Assembly (NCBI GenBank): GCA_026936335.1
Contig: JAPMXV010000002.1
Coordinates: forward strand, 310,001 to 374,000
DNA: 64,000 bases
Reading direction: 5' to 3'
From: Mantamonas sphyraenae
Lineage: Eukaryota; CRuMs; Mantamonadidae
The notes below the pieces were generated by a model. It was given only the letters and a program-made list of their open reading frames with translations. It did no database searches and was not told the DNA's origin. Positions 42,801 through 54,949 of the stretch are shown here, piece by piece (position 1 is the stretch's first letter; every line of letters starts with the position of its first letter). A program made the translations under genes and the position numbers.

Positions 42801-45192
42801 GAAGCTGAACATGGTGCTGCGGGTTGTGCAGAGCGCCGAGTTTGCGGAGGAAGAGGCCCAGCTGGTGATCCTGCCTGTGCTTGTGGAGCACCTGGCAAAG
42901 CACATGGGCTCGTCGGGTCCCGAGCTGGGCGCGTGTGTGGATGTGGTGAGCGAAATCCTGGTGCGCGTGGAAGGAGGCGGCGATGTGGAACACCGTGGCC
43001 AGACGCTGGAGTACCTGACGCCTCTTGTGCCACTGCTGTTGCAAGGTGTGCTGCGGTACGAGGAGCTGCACCGAGGCGAGGCGAGCGATGCGAGCGGCAA
43101 GGAGAGGGAAAGGGAGCGCAGGGCAGAGCTGGTGACGTGCTGGCTGTGCATCATCACGCTGTGTCCACAGGAACAGTTTGTGGAGCAGATGCTGAGGCAA
43201 GAAGACGCGGTGATGATGGAGATGATGGAGATGACGCTTCGCGGATGTCGCAAGATGGTTGAGGAGCGCGCGTTCCCCGACGGATGGATGGTGATGGTGA
43301 TGTTGCAGTTTGAGGTGATTGTCAAGGTGCTGGAGATGTTCAAGAACGTGGTGGTGGAGCGTCTGGAGGGCGAGGAGGAGGTTGGGGCGGGTTTGATCTC
43401 CGAGTACATCCGAGTGTGTACGGCGGTGGTGAGTGATCCAGCGCTGCAGCTGGAAGGATTTTCGTCGGCAAAGAGGAACCAGGTGCACGAGCGATATGGA
43501 GACGTGCGTGTGGTCGCGTTGCTGCTGTTGCAGGCTGTGTGGAACGGACTTGGGGTGCGCCAGCTGGAGTACGAGGCTGTGATGGTCACGGAGACACTGA
43601 AGCTGCTGACCATCGATCAGGTGGACGTGCGAGCGAGCGGTATGGAGCTGTATTACGCGTGTCTGTGCACAGAGTACGACCAGACAGGGAGCCTGGCGGT
43701 GGTGGAGCGACAGACAATCGACATGATCGACACGGTTGTGAAGGACGAAGAGACAGAGGCGGTTTTCCAGGAGCATTTCATCGATGCGCTTGAGGGCCAG
43801 CTGGAGGACAGCAGCGACGCAGAACTGCGCGAAAGGGCGGCAGCGTTCCTGACGGACATCCGTGAGCTGCTGGGTCTGGTGAGCGAGCTGCGCAGCTACG
43901 CAGGGCAGGAGTACGAGGACGAGCGGAGCGCGGCGACGATGAAGCTGATGCAGTACTTGAAGAGCACGGACCGCACAGAGACGTACATCAAGTATGTGCA
44001 CTCGCTGTGTGACATGCACGTCAAGGCAAACAACTACACAGAGGCAGGGTTTGCGCTGCTGCTGCACGCCGAGTTGTGGGAGTGGGAGGCGGACGAGGTG
44101 GCTCCTGCCATTGTGCATTACCCTGCGCAGAGTCAGCTGGAGCGCAAGATGCAGCTGTACGATGAGGCAGTGGACTACTACAACCGAGGCAAGAGCTGGG
44201 AGCTTGCCATTGGTCTGCTGGACGAGCAACGGCGGGTGTGCGAGCACACGATGTTTGACTATGTGCGGCTGGCAGAGATTCTGCGCAAGCAAGCAGAGAT
44301 GTATGTGCAGATTGTGCAGACGGACCGCTTCTACGCGGAGTACTTCCGCGTGGGCTACTACGGACGTGGGTTTCCGGCAGCGTACTCGGGCAAGGAGTAC
44401 GTGTACCGTGGCTTTGAGCTGGAGCGAGTGAGCGAGTTTGTGCAACGGATCCAAGCCAAGTTCCCAGGGGCCAAGGTGCTGCAGAGCAACTCGCCGCCAG
44501 GGGAAGACATCACGGAGAGCGACGGGCAGTATGTGCAGATTGTCAATGTGCAGCCTGTGAGCGAGGAGGAACGTGCCGGCGAGCCGGAACAGGAGGACGA
44601 ACGCCAGCCGGACAGGGTGCGCAAGTTCTACCGCAACAACGGCGTGAAGATTTTCAAGTTTTCGCGGCCGATGCGACGTGGAGAAAAGAGTGCCAACGAG
44701 TTTAAGAACTTGTGGCTTTGCAACACGTACCTGGAGACGGAGACGGCGTTCCCGACAATCCACAGGCGTTCAGAGGTGGTGAAGCGCACAGAGGTGATTT
44801 TGCAGCCGATCGAGTATGCGGTGAAGAGCGTGGCGGACAAGAACGCGGAGCTGGTCAAGACGATTGCGGCGAACGAAAAGGCGAGCGCAGAAGAGTACCA
44901 GAGCTCGTTCACGATGGCGCTGAACGGAGTGATCGACGCGGCGGTGAACGGAGGAGTGTACATGTATCAGGATGCGTTCTTTGGCGAGGACTATGGGGAG
45001 GAGCACCCGGAAAACGCGCATCTGGTGGAGCAGCTGAAGAGCCTCCTGGTGAACCAGCTGGGCATTTTGGAAAAGGGATTGGTGGTGCACGAGCGCCTGT
45101 GTCCCGAGAGTTTGCGTGCGCTGCACGACAAGCTGGAGGAGTTTTTTGGCAAGTTGAAGGGAGACGTGGAGGCGTTTGCGGGCGGCGCGTGA
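39813..45192 (+). CDS. DOCK-A/B family Rac exchange factor
   Basis: Exons 39813-40072, 40223-40403, 40585-40728 and 40798-45192 give 1,659 aa. An SH3 domain (about 10-75, VYGVALYPFPG, YQLSLNVGDLVQIVEE) starts the protein and marks DOCK-A/B (Dock180, DOCK1-5) rather than DOCK-C/D. The C2-like DHR1 follows at about 455-640 (ERHDLYVTLVSGDF, TAAKNVEVRLKVLLDDG), then a helical region. The DHR2 exchange domain occupies about 1210-1630 (VGYYGRGFPAAYSGKEYVYR, NSPPGEDITESDGQYVQ). DHR2 catalyses GDP release from Rac; DHR1 binds PIP3. The third intron (40729-40797) is 69 bp with no stop, so retention would only insert 23 residues. Removing it yields a better ELHRM-HRDMA junction. No ELMO gene is in the window. 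Confidence 0.9.
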
Positions 45193-45240
45193 GGAGGTGC
45201 GCCGTGTGAGCCAGATGAAGAAGTGAGGGGTTGAGCAAAC

Positions 45241-45683
45241 ATGTCGCAGCAATACAGAAGTCCATTTGGGATGTATGCTCAGCAGGAGGAGATGAAGATC
45301 AAAGAGCTGGCGGCAAAAGATGCGGGGTTTGCGGAGCAGCTGCGTGTGGACCGGGACGGGGCATTGAAGCGATATTACCAGGCGAAGCGAGGGCGAATAG
45401 CAGCGTATATTTCCAAGCGTGCACAAGACCTGCTGGGGGCGTCGGAGGAGGAAGCAGGGACGCTGGCGCAGGACATGGTTCGGGAGACGATATGACGACA
45501 CGCAGGTCTGTGGGAGGAGTTTATGCCGCGGATGGAGCTGCTGCACGAGCTGATTGGTCAGGCGAGCAAACAGAACGGGCGGAGCCAGCAGGTAAGGGAG
45601 CGGTATCTGGCATTTCTGAATAGGCCGCGGGAGGAGCAAATTCGGCTGCTTGTGGAGAGGGTGAATGTGCGGCAAAAGGCGAT

Positions 45684-45719
<36 letters not shown>

Positions 45720-47519
45720 AGCACAGGGTAGGGTCGTGGGGGACCAGGGAGGCAATCGGAGTGTGGCGAGTGCCAGCGAGATCAAGGCGAGGTACGAGAA
45801 GAACATGCTGCGCTTTGCGGAGATCGTGCAGGCAAACCCAAACAAGAATCCGTTCACGACGGTAGCAGAGTCTGTGCGACGCAAGCCGGCGGAGAAGCGA
45901 ACGAAGAACGATTTGCTTGTGATCAAAGTGGTGGAGCTGCTGAAGACGGGCGATTGGACACGTGTGCAGAAGCCGGAAGAACAGCGGTCTGTGCTGCAGA
46001 CGGTGGGGGCGATCATCAGCCTTTCGCAAACGCACACGGCAATGCAACGTGCTCAACAAGCGAAGCAGGCCCAGTTGGCACAGCAGGTACAAGCGAGCCA
46101 AGGGATGCAATTGAGCGCAGAAGAGGAAGAGCGGCGCAACAAGCGGCGCAAGGTGGAATTCCCTCCACAGCTACGGTCGTTTATGATGTCGAGTGTGTCT
46201 GGGTCGAGCTCGATGGCCCATGGGGAGAAGGAGGGGGCAGGCAAAGGCGGGCGCGTGGAGTTGTCGGTGGAGCTGGAGCGACTTGGGGAAGTTTTGGCAG
46301 AGGGGGAAGGTGTAGATGGCCTGGAGGACGGAGGGTTGGGAAGGAAGCGAAAGAGGATGGGAGAAGTGGCGTCGACGCTGAGGGATTTGCACGTTCGAGC
46401 GATTGCAAGCCGAGGAGGAGCGGGAGAGACGGCAAAGAGGGAAGGCGGAGGGATGGAGGTGGAGAGTGTGTGGCGAGGACAGCATGGCGAACGATGGGTG
46501 GAGGCGCATCGGAAGCCCCATCGGATGTTCTACCCGTCGTACACGGTAAACGACCAAGTGCGCGACGTGGCCGCAGTGTTGTCGAGCGTGGGGGCAAAGA
46601 CGGGCAACAAAGAGGTGGAGGAGAAGATGAAGGAGGTGATGGAGCGACCGAGTGTGAACGGGCAGCTGTGGGGCAGTGGAGAATTGCTGATGAAGTCGCA
46701 GTCGGCGGCGATGGAAGTTGGGATGGGCAGTATGGCGATGCGGAACCTGCGCGGGATGGTGGTGGAGTTGTGTGCGCACGAGCGATTCGAGAAAGGGTGT
46801 GTGCGACGTGGGTCGCGATGGACGCAGATCGAGTTTGTGGAACGTGAGCGAGCGTGCGCTGCGACGTGGCGGCGAGGCGTTTGTGTTGGTGTTGCAACTG
46901 AGCGGGTCGGCGATGCGAAAGCAAAGGTACATGGGAGGCCCAAAGGGAGTTGGGGCGTGGATGAAGATGCGGCTTGCGTTTGTGGAGAACAGCGATGACG
47001 GGCGAGAGCAAGTTGCGGCGCTGGGCAACGTGGTGGATGGAGAGGAGGCGGGCAGCTTGGAGGAGCATGTGCTGCGTGTGGGGCGTGTACAAAGGGCGAT
47101 TCAGGCGATGGACGACCACTGCTCGTTGGTGCCGGATGGGACACACGTGGAGGTGTGTCGTGCGGCAGATGATTTGGTGGGGTTGGGGATGTTGCGGCGG
47201 CAGCATCGGCGTGGGGTGGTTGTGGAGGAGCAGGAGGAGCAGGAGGAGCAGGAGGAAGGTGTGGAGGGTGTGGAGGGAGAGGGGAAGAAGGATGGGGTGC
47301 ACTATTTCAAGTGCTGCAAGGTGGATAGGCTGCAGGGGGCCAAGGTACCGCCGATTTGGATTGCGATTCCGGAGCGGTATCCGGAGCAAGGGGTGGCGGT
47401 GGCGTTTTTCGAATGCGTATTGGATGTCCAGGACGCTTGCGCGTGCGCGAGAGGCGTTTCAGGAGGCGATGGAGGTGGAGGAGCCTACGATTTTGGATGT
47501 GGTGCACTGTTTGGGGTGA
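45241..47519 (+). CDS. disrupted gene, possibly Mediator subunit 15-like
   Basis: Open segments in one direction look like one protein with breaks. Residues 1-84 (from MSQQYRSPFGMYAQQ) end at TGA 45493-45495, yet the same frame continues with LWEEFMPRMELLHEL. A frame change is needed near 46841 (EFV then NVSERALRRGGEAFVLVL) and another at a TTTTT run at 47405-47409 (VAF then SNAYWMSRTLARAREAF), after which the frame closes at 47517-47519. An Ala-Gln repeat follows the N-terminal helical region. The C-terminal VPPIWIAIPERYPEQG followed by a helical end recalls the Mediator-association region of MED15/Gal11; this is a weak match and no KIX domain is certain. Decay, assembly error or recoding could each explain the breaks. 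Confidence 0.45.
45685..45726 (+). repeat. 6-bp repeat GCACAG x7 coding Ala-Gln
   Basis: Seven units, one with a single change, encode alternating Ala-Gln in the MED15-like gene. Gln-rich linkers are common in Mediator tail subunits. Confidence 0.85.
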
Positions 47520-47553
47520 AGAGGGGAGGGGAATGGAGGGGTGGTTCAGCTGT

Positions 47554-49312
47554 TTACTGGCTCTCGCACTGTTCCTCGCCTTCGTCATCGTTGTCGGCGC
47601 GGTCGTCGCCGCCAGTCATCTCGTCCATGTACTGGTCGAGGCCGGACATGTCACCAGCCATGAGCATCTGGAGGACCTTGGGGTCTGTGACGTCGATGCC
47701 GAGAGAGGCGAGCTCCTCGGCGGTGAGCTCGTTTGCGTCGTCAATTTCATCGGGGACAAGGGCCTCGCCAGTCATCCAGGAAACGGCGCTGGGCACAAGG
47801 CGGTCCTTAAAGACGGACCCGACAAAGTAGTCGCGCTCGACCATGTCGTTGATGGCCTCGAGCTGCTGCTGGCTCATGCTGCGGTCGACCTCGGGAAAGG
47901 AGAAAAAGTTGAAGAAGCTCTCCTTCTTGACCTTGACGGTCTTGAGGGCACCGCCGCCACGTGCGCCGCGAGAGCGACCGCCGCCGCGGCCGCCGCGTGC
48001 CACGCGCTGCTTCTTCATCTCTGTGGTGAGATCCTTGCCCGGGAGCCACTCGATTTCGTCAGACTCTGTGTGGTCGAGCATGGCCATGGTGAACTGGGCG
48101 TTGGTGTCCATAAAGTAGGTCTTGCGAATGACGGAGTTCTTGAAGAAGGGGTTGGGAGCAAAGTGGAACTCGAGGGCAAAGGAGTCCTTGCCGTCGTAGA
48201 GGTACTCTGCGCGGACGTCCTGCAGATACTGGAGAGCCTCTGCGTCCTCGTCGGTGATGATCTCGTCGACGACCTCGTGGTTGCGCATGGCAGTGAGCCA
48301 GAAAGAGTCGATGCCCTTGGTGGTGCCTGTGGAGGAGGAGGAGGAGGTTTGTTCGGACGAGGCGCCCGCGGTGGCAGCCTCTGCGTCCTTGCCTGCGTCG
48401 GCTGCGTCGGCTGCGTCGGTTTGGACGTCGACGTTGTCTTGCTGGCCATCATCGACGGCGCACTCTTCGTCGGTGGGCTCATACTCGCCCTTGACGATGG
48501 CTGCGCGCTTGTCAAAGAGGGAGGCAACCCGCTTCTGGAACTTCTTGTGCAGCTGGCGGGCCTCTTCCTGGTACTCCTCATACATGGTGTCGTACTGGTC
48601 CTGCAGGTTGTCCAGGGCGTTGATGCGGCGCTTCTGCTCGGCCGGGAGCGAGTCGAGGTAGCCGCTGCTCTGGCCCAGCATGTCGGTGAAGCGTCCCTCC
48701 AGGTCGCTGGCAAGCTCAGCCTTGAGGGCGTCCTTGTTGTTCAGCACAAAGTCTGCGTCGTCTTCGACATCCTCGGCTTCCACTGCGCGGCAAAGCGGGG
48801 GCGGGCGGGCGGGGGGGGTACCCGGAAATCAGCAGCCGAGAGATTTTTTTTTGCATGAGCGACCCGGGTGCGCAGGACGGGCATGTGGGCGCACGAGGCA
48901 GTGTTGGGCGCGGACTTACCTTGCTCTTCTTTGTAACCAGAGAACGGGTTCTTCTTGGTGGTTGTCTTTGCGTCTTCCTGGGCCTGCTGGGCGGGGGACT
49001 TTTTGGCACCTTCGGCAGCGTCCGTGAGTCCCTTCTTCAGCGCCTCTGTGTCGCCGCCCTTGAAGTTGAAGTTGAAGGAAGGGGCCTTGAGGTCTGATGA
49101 GGAAAGGTGACGGACGGCCGCGGGTCAACGGAGTAGGGGGGGAAGGAGGGGGGGTGATGGGGTCTGTGTTAGTGAACAAGAAGGGGGGAGTTGGAAGGCG
49201 ATGGAATGGGGCTCGTGTGATCAGTACCCTTTTTCGGTTCCTCTTCAGAGTTGCTTGCTTCAGAGGTGGTCTTGGGGTCGGTGGTTTCCGTGGGCTTGTC
49301 CTGCTCGCTCAT
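47554..49312 (-). CDS. NAP1: nucleosome assembly protein 1 (NAP1)
   Basis: Exons 49312-49228, 49093-48920 and 48782-47554 give 495 aa, with both introns in phase 1. NAP1 is a histone H2A-H2B chaperone. The core has the long dimer helix (about 105-160), GIDSFWLTAMRNHEVVDEII, and the diagnostic SFFNFFSFPE plus DYFVGSVFKDRLVPSAVSWMTGEA. The histone-binding acidic C-terminus is short (DDRADNDDEGEEQ). An Arg-Gly-rich insert (ARGGRGGGRSRGARGG), just before the SFFNFF motif, is larger than in typical family members and could bind RNA or be methylated. The N-terminal about 85 residues are disordered. A C-rich run sits in the last intron next to the acceptor. Confidence 0.93.
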
Positions 49313-49480
49313 GGATGTGAATGTGTGGGGTGGGTTGGGGTGGTGGGCGTGGCGAGGGGATTGTGGGGGTGGGTCGGGGTTCAAGAGTGAGTGACAGGAC
49401 ACACAACTGCAAGGGAGAAAATCTTTGGATTGTGTGTGTGGATGAGTGGCTTGGGTGGGGTCCTGGGTGCAGGCAGCAGC

Positions 49481-51364
49481 TCACTCCTCATCTTGCTCTT
49501 CGTCCTCTTCGTCGTCGTCTTCGGCGCCGTCGTTGATGACAACCTGGCCGTCTTCGTCGAGGATGAAGATCCTGTAGCTGAGCTTCTTGCTGGTAAAGTA
49601 GGAGAAGGAGTTGTCAAAGAGAAAGGCGTGTGGACACCGGTGTGTTCGGCGACAAAGGAGCCCGAGATGGGTTCGTTGTACGCGTCGTGGCGCTTGTTCT
49701 CGATGAGGACAATTTCGTCCTGGTTGTCGTTGGAGGAAGAAGAGGCGGCGGCGTCGTCGTCGTCGTCGTCGTCGGCACTGCCGGGTTGGTAGACAAGGCT
49801 GAAGGCAATGTCGTTCTTTTCTGTTTTAAACTCGTAGCCGCAGGTGGTGCCGGCGGTGATGTTGACCTTGTGCTCGTAGATGGAACGAGAGTCGACGGTG
49901 GCCTCGATGAAGGACTCCGGGTCGTTTTCCATCTGGAACTGGGCAGCCTGCTCCGGGGTGATGAAAAAGGGGCTCTCCTCAAAGACAATGGCCATAAAGT
50001 CGAGGTACTCCTTCATGGAGAGCTGATAGAGCTGAACATAGTCGTGCGCCTGCGTGAGAAGGGCGAGGAGGGTGAGGTCTGCGTCGGCTGGCTTGTCGGA
50101 GCACTGGTCGTCGGCGTCGTCGATGGCAAGATGTGCAATAAGGCCCGCGGCGTAGCGGAGGACAAGGTGGACGCGGTTGGAGTACTCTGTGAGGACATAG
50201 GCGTTGGGGCCGTACGTGAGGCGAGTCTCTTCGAGCGGGCCGACGTCGTCGTTGATGGTCTTGACAAAGTCGAGGAGAACCTGGGGCACGCCTGCAGCGA
50301 GCTTGATGATCATCTTGAACATGCCCGAGGCGTTGCCAAGCTGGACGAGCTGCTCGCGTCGGTCGAGCTGTTGCTCCCACAGCTTGTTGTATTTGTCTTC
50401 GATGGAACCGCCAGCGTCGACAATGGCGTCGATCTCGGCCTTCTTCCTGGCCTCGCCCTTGGCACGTTGGCTGGCGAGCATCTTGGAGCGAAAGTCGTTG
50501 GGCAGAAAGAGCTGGACCATGTTTTGTACACGTTCGACGTTGCCTTCTTGCCAGGCGGCAATGTCGTCGTAGGCCTGCTGGGCGAGCTCGGTAATGGAGG
50601 TACAGGCGTCGATGAGGGCATCCACGGAAGCTGAATCGATGTTTCGGTCCTTTGCAGTTGACTGTGTGGGGGCGATGGGAGGCGGCAGGCGGTTGGTTGT
50701 GAGTGGGGGGAGGCGAGACGGGGAGTGTGTAAAATGGCCAGTGAAAAGGTGCAGCGGGACAACAGCAGCACCAAGGGACGGGACACAGACCTTGATGGTG
50801 TCCTGGACCTGGTCGTTCACGTGGAGCATGATCTCTTCGCACTGTTCTCGGTTGCGCCAGAGGTTCTCGTCGATCTTGTTGGGGTGTTGGCGACGTTTAG
50901 AGACGAGGGCGCCTGCAACGTCGGCTGAAGGGTGGAATGGGCGGGTTGGGGGGGGGTGAGCACAGGGGTTGCATGGGTGGACAACGAGGTCAGAGAGGAG
51001 GGAGAGATGGGAGACACACCTTGGCATGCGTCTGCGTGCGCTTCAAGCCTGTCGAGAAGAGCGTCCATAGCCTCTGCGTTTGCGTTGAGCTTTGGGTTGG
51101 GAGGGTCGATTGGATAGTCCTTGTACCAGTTGCTGGGTGAGAGTGGAGGGTTTGAAGGGTGGGTCGGGGAAAGAGTGAGACCAGGGGAAAGGCAGGTGTG
51201 AGTGGGGGAGGGTGGGGTGGGATGGGGACCGAAGGGGGGTTGGGGGGGGTGGAAAAAGGAGGGGCGATGCTGACGAACCGAAGAAACTCGCGGGTGATGG
51301 GCACCTGCTGGTCTGTCGAGGACCTGGGGAGGTTGGGGGAGAGGAGGAGGGGGAAGGAGAACAT
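49481..51364 (-). CDS. GOLD-domain protein, apparent frameshift near the C-terminus
   Basis: Exons 51364-51279, 51132-51020, 50924-50791 and 50661-49481 join in phase for about 504 aa, provided one base is missing near 49640. The N-terminus includes ITREFLR-NWYKDYPIDPP across an intron; the middle is helical and unrecognised. The last about 140 residues form a GOLD domain: IYEHKVNITAGTTCGYEFKT, an acidic Ser loop, NEPISGSFVAEHTGVHT, then in the shifted frame FLFDNSFSYFTSKKLSYRIF and an acidic tail ending at 49481. The FDNSFS element is the GOLD hallmark. GOLD domains act in Golgi/ER traffic (TMED, ACBD3, FYCO1), so a trafficking role is inferred. No ACB, FYVE or SEC14 domain is present. The start at 51364 is in phase but not certain. 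Confidence 0.7.
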
Positions 51365-51480
51365 GAGGGTGAGCTGTGGGGAAAGGAAGGAGGGGAGGAT
51401 GGGTGGAAAAGGAGGACGAACATGGAAAGGTGGGGGCGAGCTTGTTGCGCCGGAGCAGGCACGCAAAAAACCAAATCACC

Positions 51481-53829
51481 ATGTCGCAGTTGGGAGCACT
51501 CCGACAGAACGCATCGCAAGTGATGATGAAGCCCGGTGCCAAGCACCTGTCGGGTATCCAGGAGGCTGTGTTGAGCAACCTGGACGCCTGCACCAAGCTG
51601 GCGGCGATCGTGGGCAGCAGCTACGGACCGAACGGTGAGTGTGCGGGGCATGAGTGTGGATGTGAGAGGGATGGAACGGGTGGAGGACACTCGGGAGTGG
51701 AGGGAGAAGCAGGGGTGGAGGTAGAGAGGGAGGAGGGTGTGGAAGGTCCCGGTGGGGAAAACGGGGATCAGCAAACGGCAGGAAACGCATGGGCGCGCGC
51801 GCAAAAGAACAGGGCGAGCAGGAGGCAAGGAGAGGCTGACACGGGGGGAGGGACACACACACACGTGCAAACGGACGGATTGGAGCACAGGCCAGCGCAA
51901 GCTGATTATCAACCATCTGGACAAGGTGTTTGTGACGTCGGACGCGCTGACGATCCTGAACGAGATGGAGGTGCAGCACCCGGCGGCAAACCTGATTGCG
52001 ATGGCAGCCAAGATGCAGTCGAACCAGGTGAGTGGAGAGAAAAAGATGGAAAGCGGGCAGGAGCAAGAGCGAGAGAGAGCAGGGAGGGTGCATGGTGGAA
52101 GAAGGAGGTCGTGCGAGCGCGGAAGGCGCGGGAATTGCGGATGAAGCGCGCCAAAAGTGCACAAGTGGAGCAGAGAGCGTGGCAAGGGCCAGGACCAGGT
52201 GGAACGGGTGCCTGGGCGTGGGATGAGTTGTGTGGCTAGGACGAGGGGGGTGGTAGATGGCGCAAAAGTGATTGTGTGCATGGTGGGAGAACGAGGACGG
52301 GTTGGAGCGCATTTTGCCCTCTGGTGGCGTCCGGCTTTTTGCGCAGGGTGTGGTGAGAGGATGCTGACGCGGATGTCATGGGACACATACACACGCACAC
52401 GTGCAGGTTGGCGACGGATCCAACTGGGTGATCATGTTTGCAGGACAGCTGCTGAAGCTGGCCGAGGGTCTGCTTCGCAAGGGCCTTCACCCGAGCGAGA
52501 TCATTGGCGGTTACAAGAAGGCAGGCCAGCAGGCCATGTCCATCCTGGAGAGTAGGTTGTGTGGGAGAGGGTGCGAGGACGAGGAGAGGAGAGGGGATGC
52601 TGACACACAAGGTGGGCACAGACTATGTGATCGAGCAGGTGGGCGACGAGGCGGACAAGGAGGGTCTGACAAAGGCAGTGCACACGGCTGTGGCCGCAGC
52701 ACAGTTTGGGTACGAGGACGTGTTGTCTGAGCTGATTGTGGACGCATGCCTGCGTGTGATGCCCAAGAAGACGAGCAAGTTTAACGTGGACAACGTGCGC
52801 GTGATCAAGATCAGCGGCGGCACGATCGGAGACTCGTTTGTGTCGAACGGGATGGTTGTGCCGCGTGGAGCGGAGGGCGAGGTGACATCCGTGACAAACG
52901 CCAAGCTGGCACTGTTTAGCTGCCCCGTGGATGTGGCGACAACGGAAGGCAAGGGCAAGACGGTGTTTACGTCGGCTGAAGAGCTGAAGGAGTACTCGAT
53001 CGGCGAAGAGAACGCAGTGGAGGAGGTGATCCGCTCGATTGCCGAGACGGGCGTGAACGTGATTGTGTCTGGGTCGTCGTTTGGCGAAATGTCGATGCAC
53101 TTTATCGCCAAGTACAACATGATGGCGGTGAAGATCCTGTCCAAGTTCCAGCTGCGTCGTCTGGCACGCACGACCAAGGCGTCTGTGATGGTGCGCCTGG
53201 GAGCGCCGACGCCGGAGGAGATTGGCGAGTGCGCAACGGTGGAGGTGCAGGAGATTGGCAGCGACAAGGTGACTGTGTTTGACCAGGGTGACAACGGGGC
53301 GGCGGGCGTGGCCACGATTGTGGTGCGCGGCGCAACGAACAACGGCATGGACGACATTGAGCGGGCAATCAACACGGGCGTGAACGTGGTGAAGCAGTCG
53401 CTGAAGGACGGGCGTCTGCTTGCAGGCGCAGGGGCCGTAGAGGCGGAGCTGGCAAAGGAGATTGAGGAGATGGGCATGAAGAGCCAGGGCCTGGACCAGT
53501 ATGCGATCAAGACGTACGCGCAGGCGCTGACGATCTTTCCGCGCATGCTGGCGGAGAATGCGGGCCTGTCGGGCACCAAGGTGGTCAACACGGTGGCTGC
53601 GGTGCACGCAGAGGGCGACCAGACAGCAGGGGTCAACGTGACGCAAGGAGCCGAGGAGGTGACTGTGGACGCGGCCGAGGCCCAGATCTATGATCTGTAT
53701 CAGACCAAGTGGAGCGCGCTGCGCCTGGCGACGGACGCGGCGCTGACGGTGCTCAGCGTGGATCAGATTATCATGGCCAAGCCTGCTGGAGGCCCCAAGG
53801 TGCCCAAGCCTGGTCCCATGGATGCATAA
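51481..53829 (+). CDS. CCT8: chaperonin CCT subunit theta
   Basis: Exons 51481-51634, 51891-52027, 52407-52551 and 52622-53829 give 547 aa in phase. CCT/TRiC folds actin, tubulin and other substrates in the cytosol; theta is one of eight paralogous ring subunits. Theta-specific features are MKPGAKHLSGIQEAVLSNLD, YGPNG, INHLDKVFVTSDA, KFNVDNVRVIKI, and the C-terminal LSVDQIIMAKPAGGPK. The ATP motif is VGDGSN (usually GDGTN), a conservative Ser. The acceptor of exon 4 at 52620/52621 was chosen because it keeps phase and yields LEN-YVIEQVGDEADKE. Introns are CA-rich. The gene diverges from the GOLD gene across about 116 bp. Confidence 0.94.
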
Positions 53830-53984
53830 AGAGCCCCACAGACCACAGACAGTGGAGGGGGGGGAGTGAGAGAGGATGGATGAAAAAGAAGAGTTTTTGT
53901 TGGGCTCAGAGTACTGTATTTTTCAAATCACCTCGCGCCGCATACAGGCGCTAGTTCAATCGAATCTCACTTGGCCACCGTCCT

Positions 53985-54903
53985 CTACATGTCTACCTGT
54001 ACATCTTGACTCCCATTGCCTGCATCTTGTCCACCATGCATGGCCTTGCGCGCGCTTTCTTGCAAATGCGCGCGCCGATCACTCCACACCCAGCTGAATG
54101 CCCACAGTTCCACGCCACGCCGAGCTGCGTGACATTTGTTGGCCATGTTGATGGCGGCACTGCGGTCCTTGTGTGCCACCCACTCCAGGTTCCCTGGCAG
54201 CGCGTTGCTTGCTACCTCATGAATCCACCAGCGATCATTGTGCGATCCATCCTTATTCAGACTCCAGGCGTGTTTGTGAACGACTTTACAGTCGTACGCG
54301 GAGCGCTTGGAGGTCTGAGGTTCGGGTGTCATCGTCAGATTTGCCACTGTTGAGATCTGTTTCGCATCTTCCTTCACTGGCACAGAGGCGATCACCGGTG
54401 CCGCACCATAGGCCACATGCACTCGGTGGTCGCACTGCCGTTGCAGATCTGCCACGACAGCTGCATTGCCGTGTTTCTTGATACGCTCAAGGTGGTGCTT
54501 GATCGGTTTCAGCTCCTCGGCCACCTTTTGCGTTGCCATTTGTGCTGCCGCCCATGCTTTCGAACCATGCTTTGTGTTGGCCATTGTCTTGCCATGTTCA
54601 GTGAGCTGCTTCACAAGCTCACTGTGTCCTGACCGCGCCTCCAGATGGCGCATGTTGGCACCAGGGATGTGAAAGGAGTACGCATAGCGGATCCGAAGAA
54701 CGCCACCGTCCAACTCGGCTACCTGGGCTGCGTCCAGGTAGTACAGCAGTGCACCCACGTGTTGGTAAACACCCGGATCATAACCTAGCGAAAGGCCATG
54801 CTCTGCAGACGCCAGCCGTGAGCGGGCGACTGTGGTGTCGGCGGATGAGCCACCCTTTGCGGAAGATGATGAGGAGGATGATGCGGAAGATGATGACCCA
54901 TCC

Positions 54904-54949
<46 letters not shown>

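Noticed and set aside
42448-44763. 771-codon open frame antisense to DOCK
   Set aside because: It lies wholly opposite a strongly conserved DHR2 gene, is Leu/His-rich as expected from the complement of Lys/Glu/Gln codons, and has no domain. It is a GC-bias shadow.
53935-53951. Five-bp hairpin GCGCC/GGCGC past the gene B stop as a second omega-RNA
   Set aside because: The stem is too short to exceed chance in GC-rich DNA; kept only as a place to look for small RNA.
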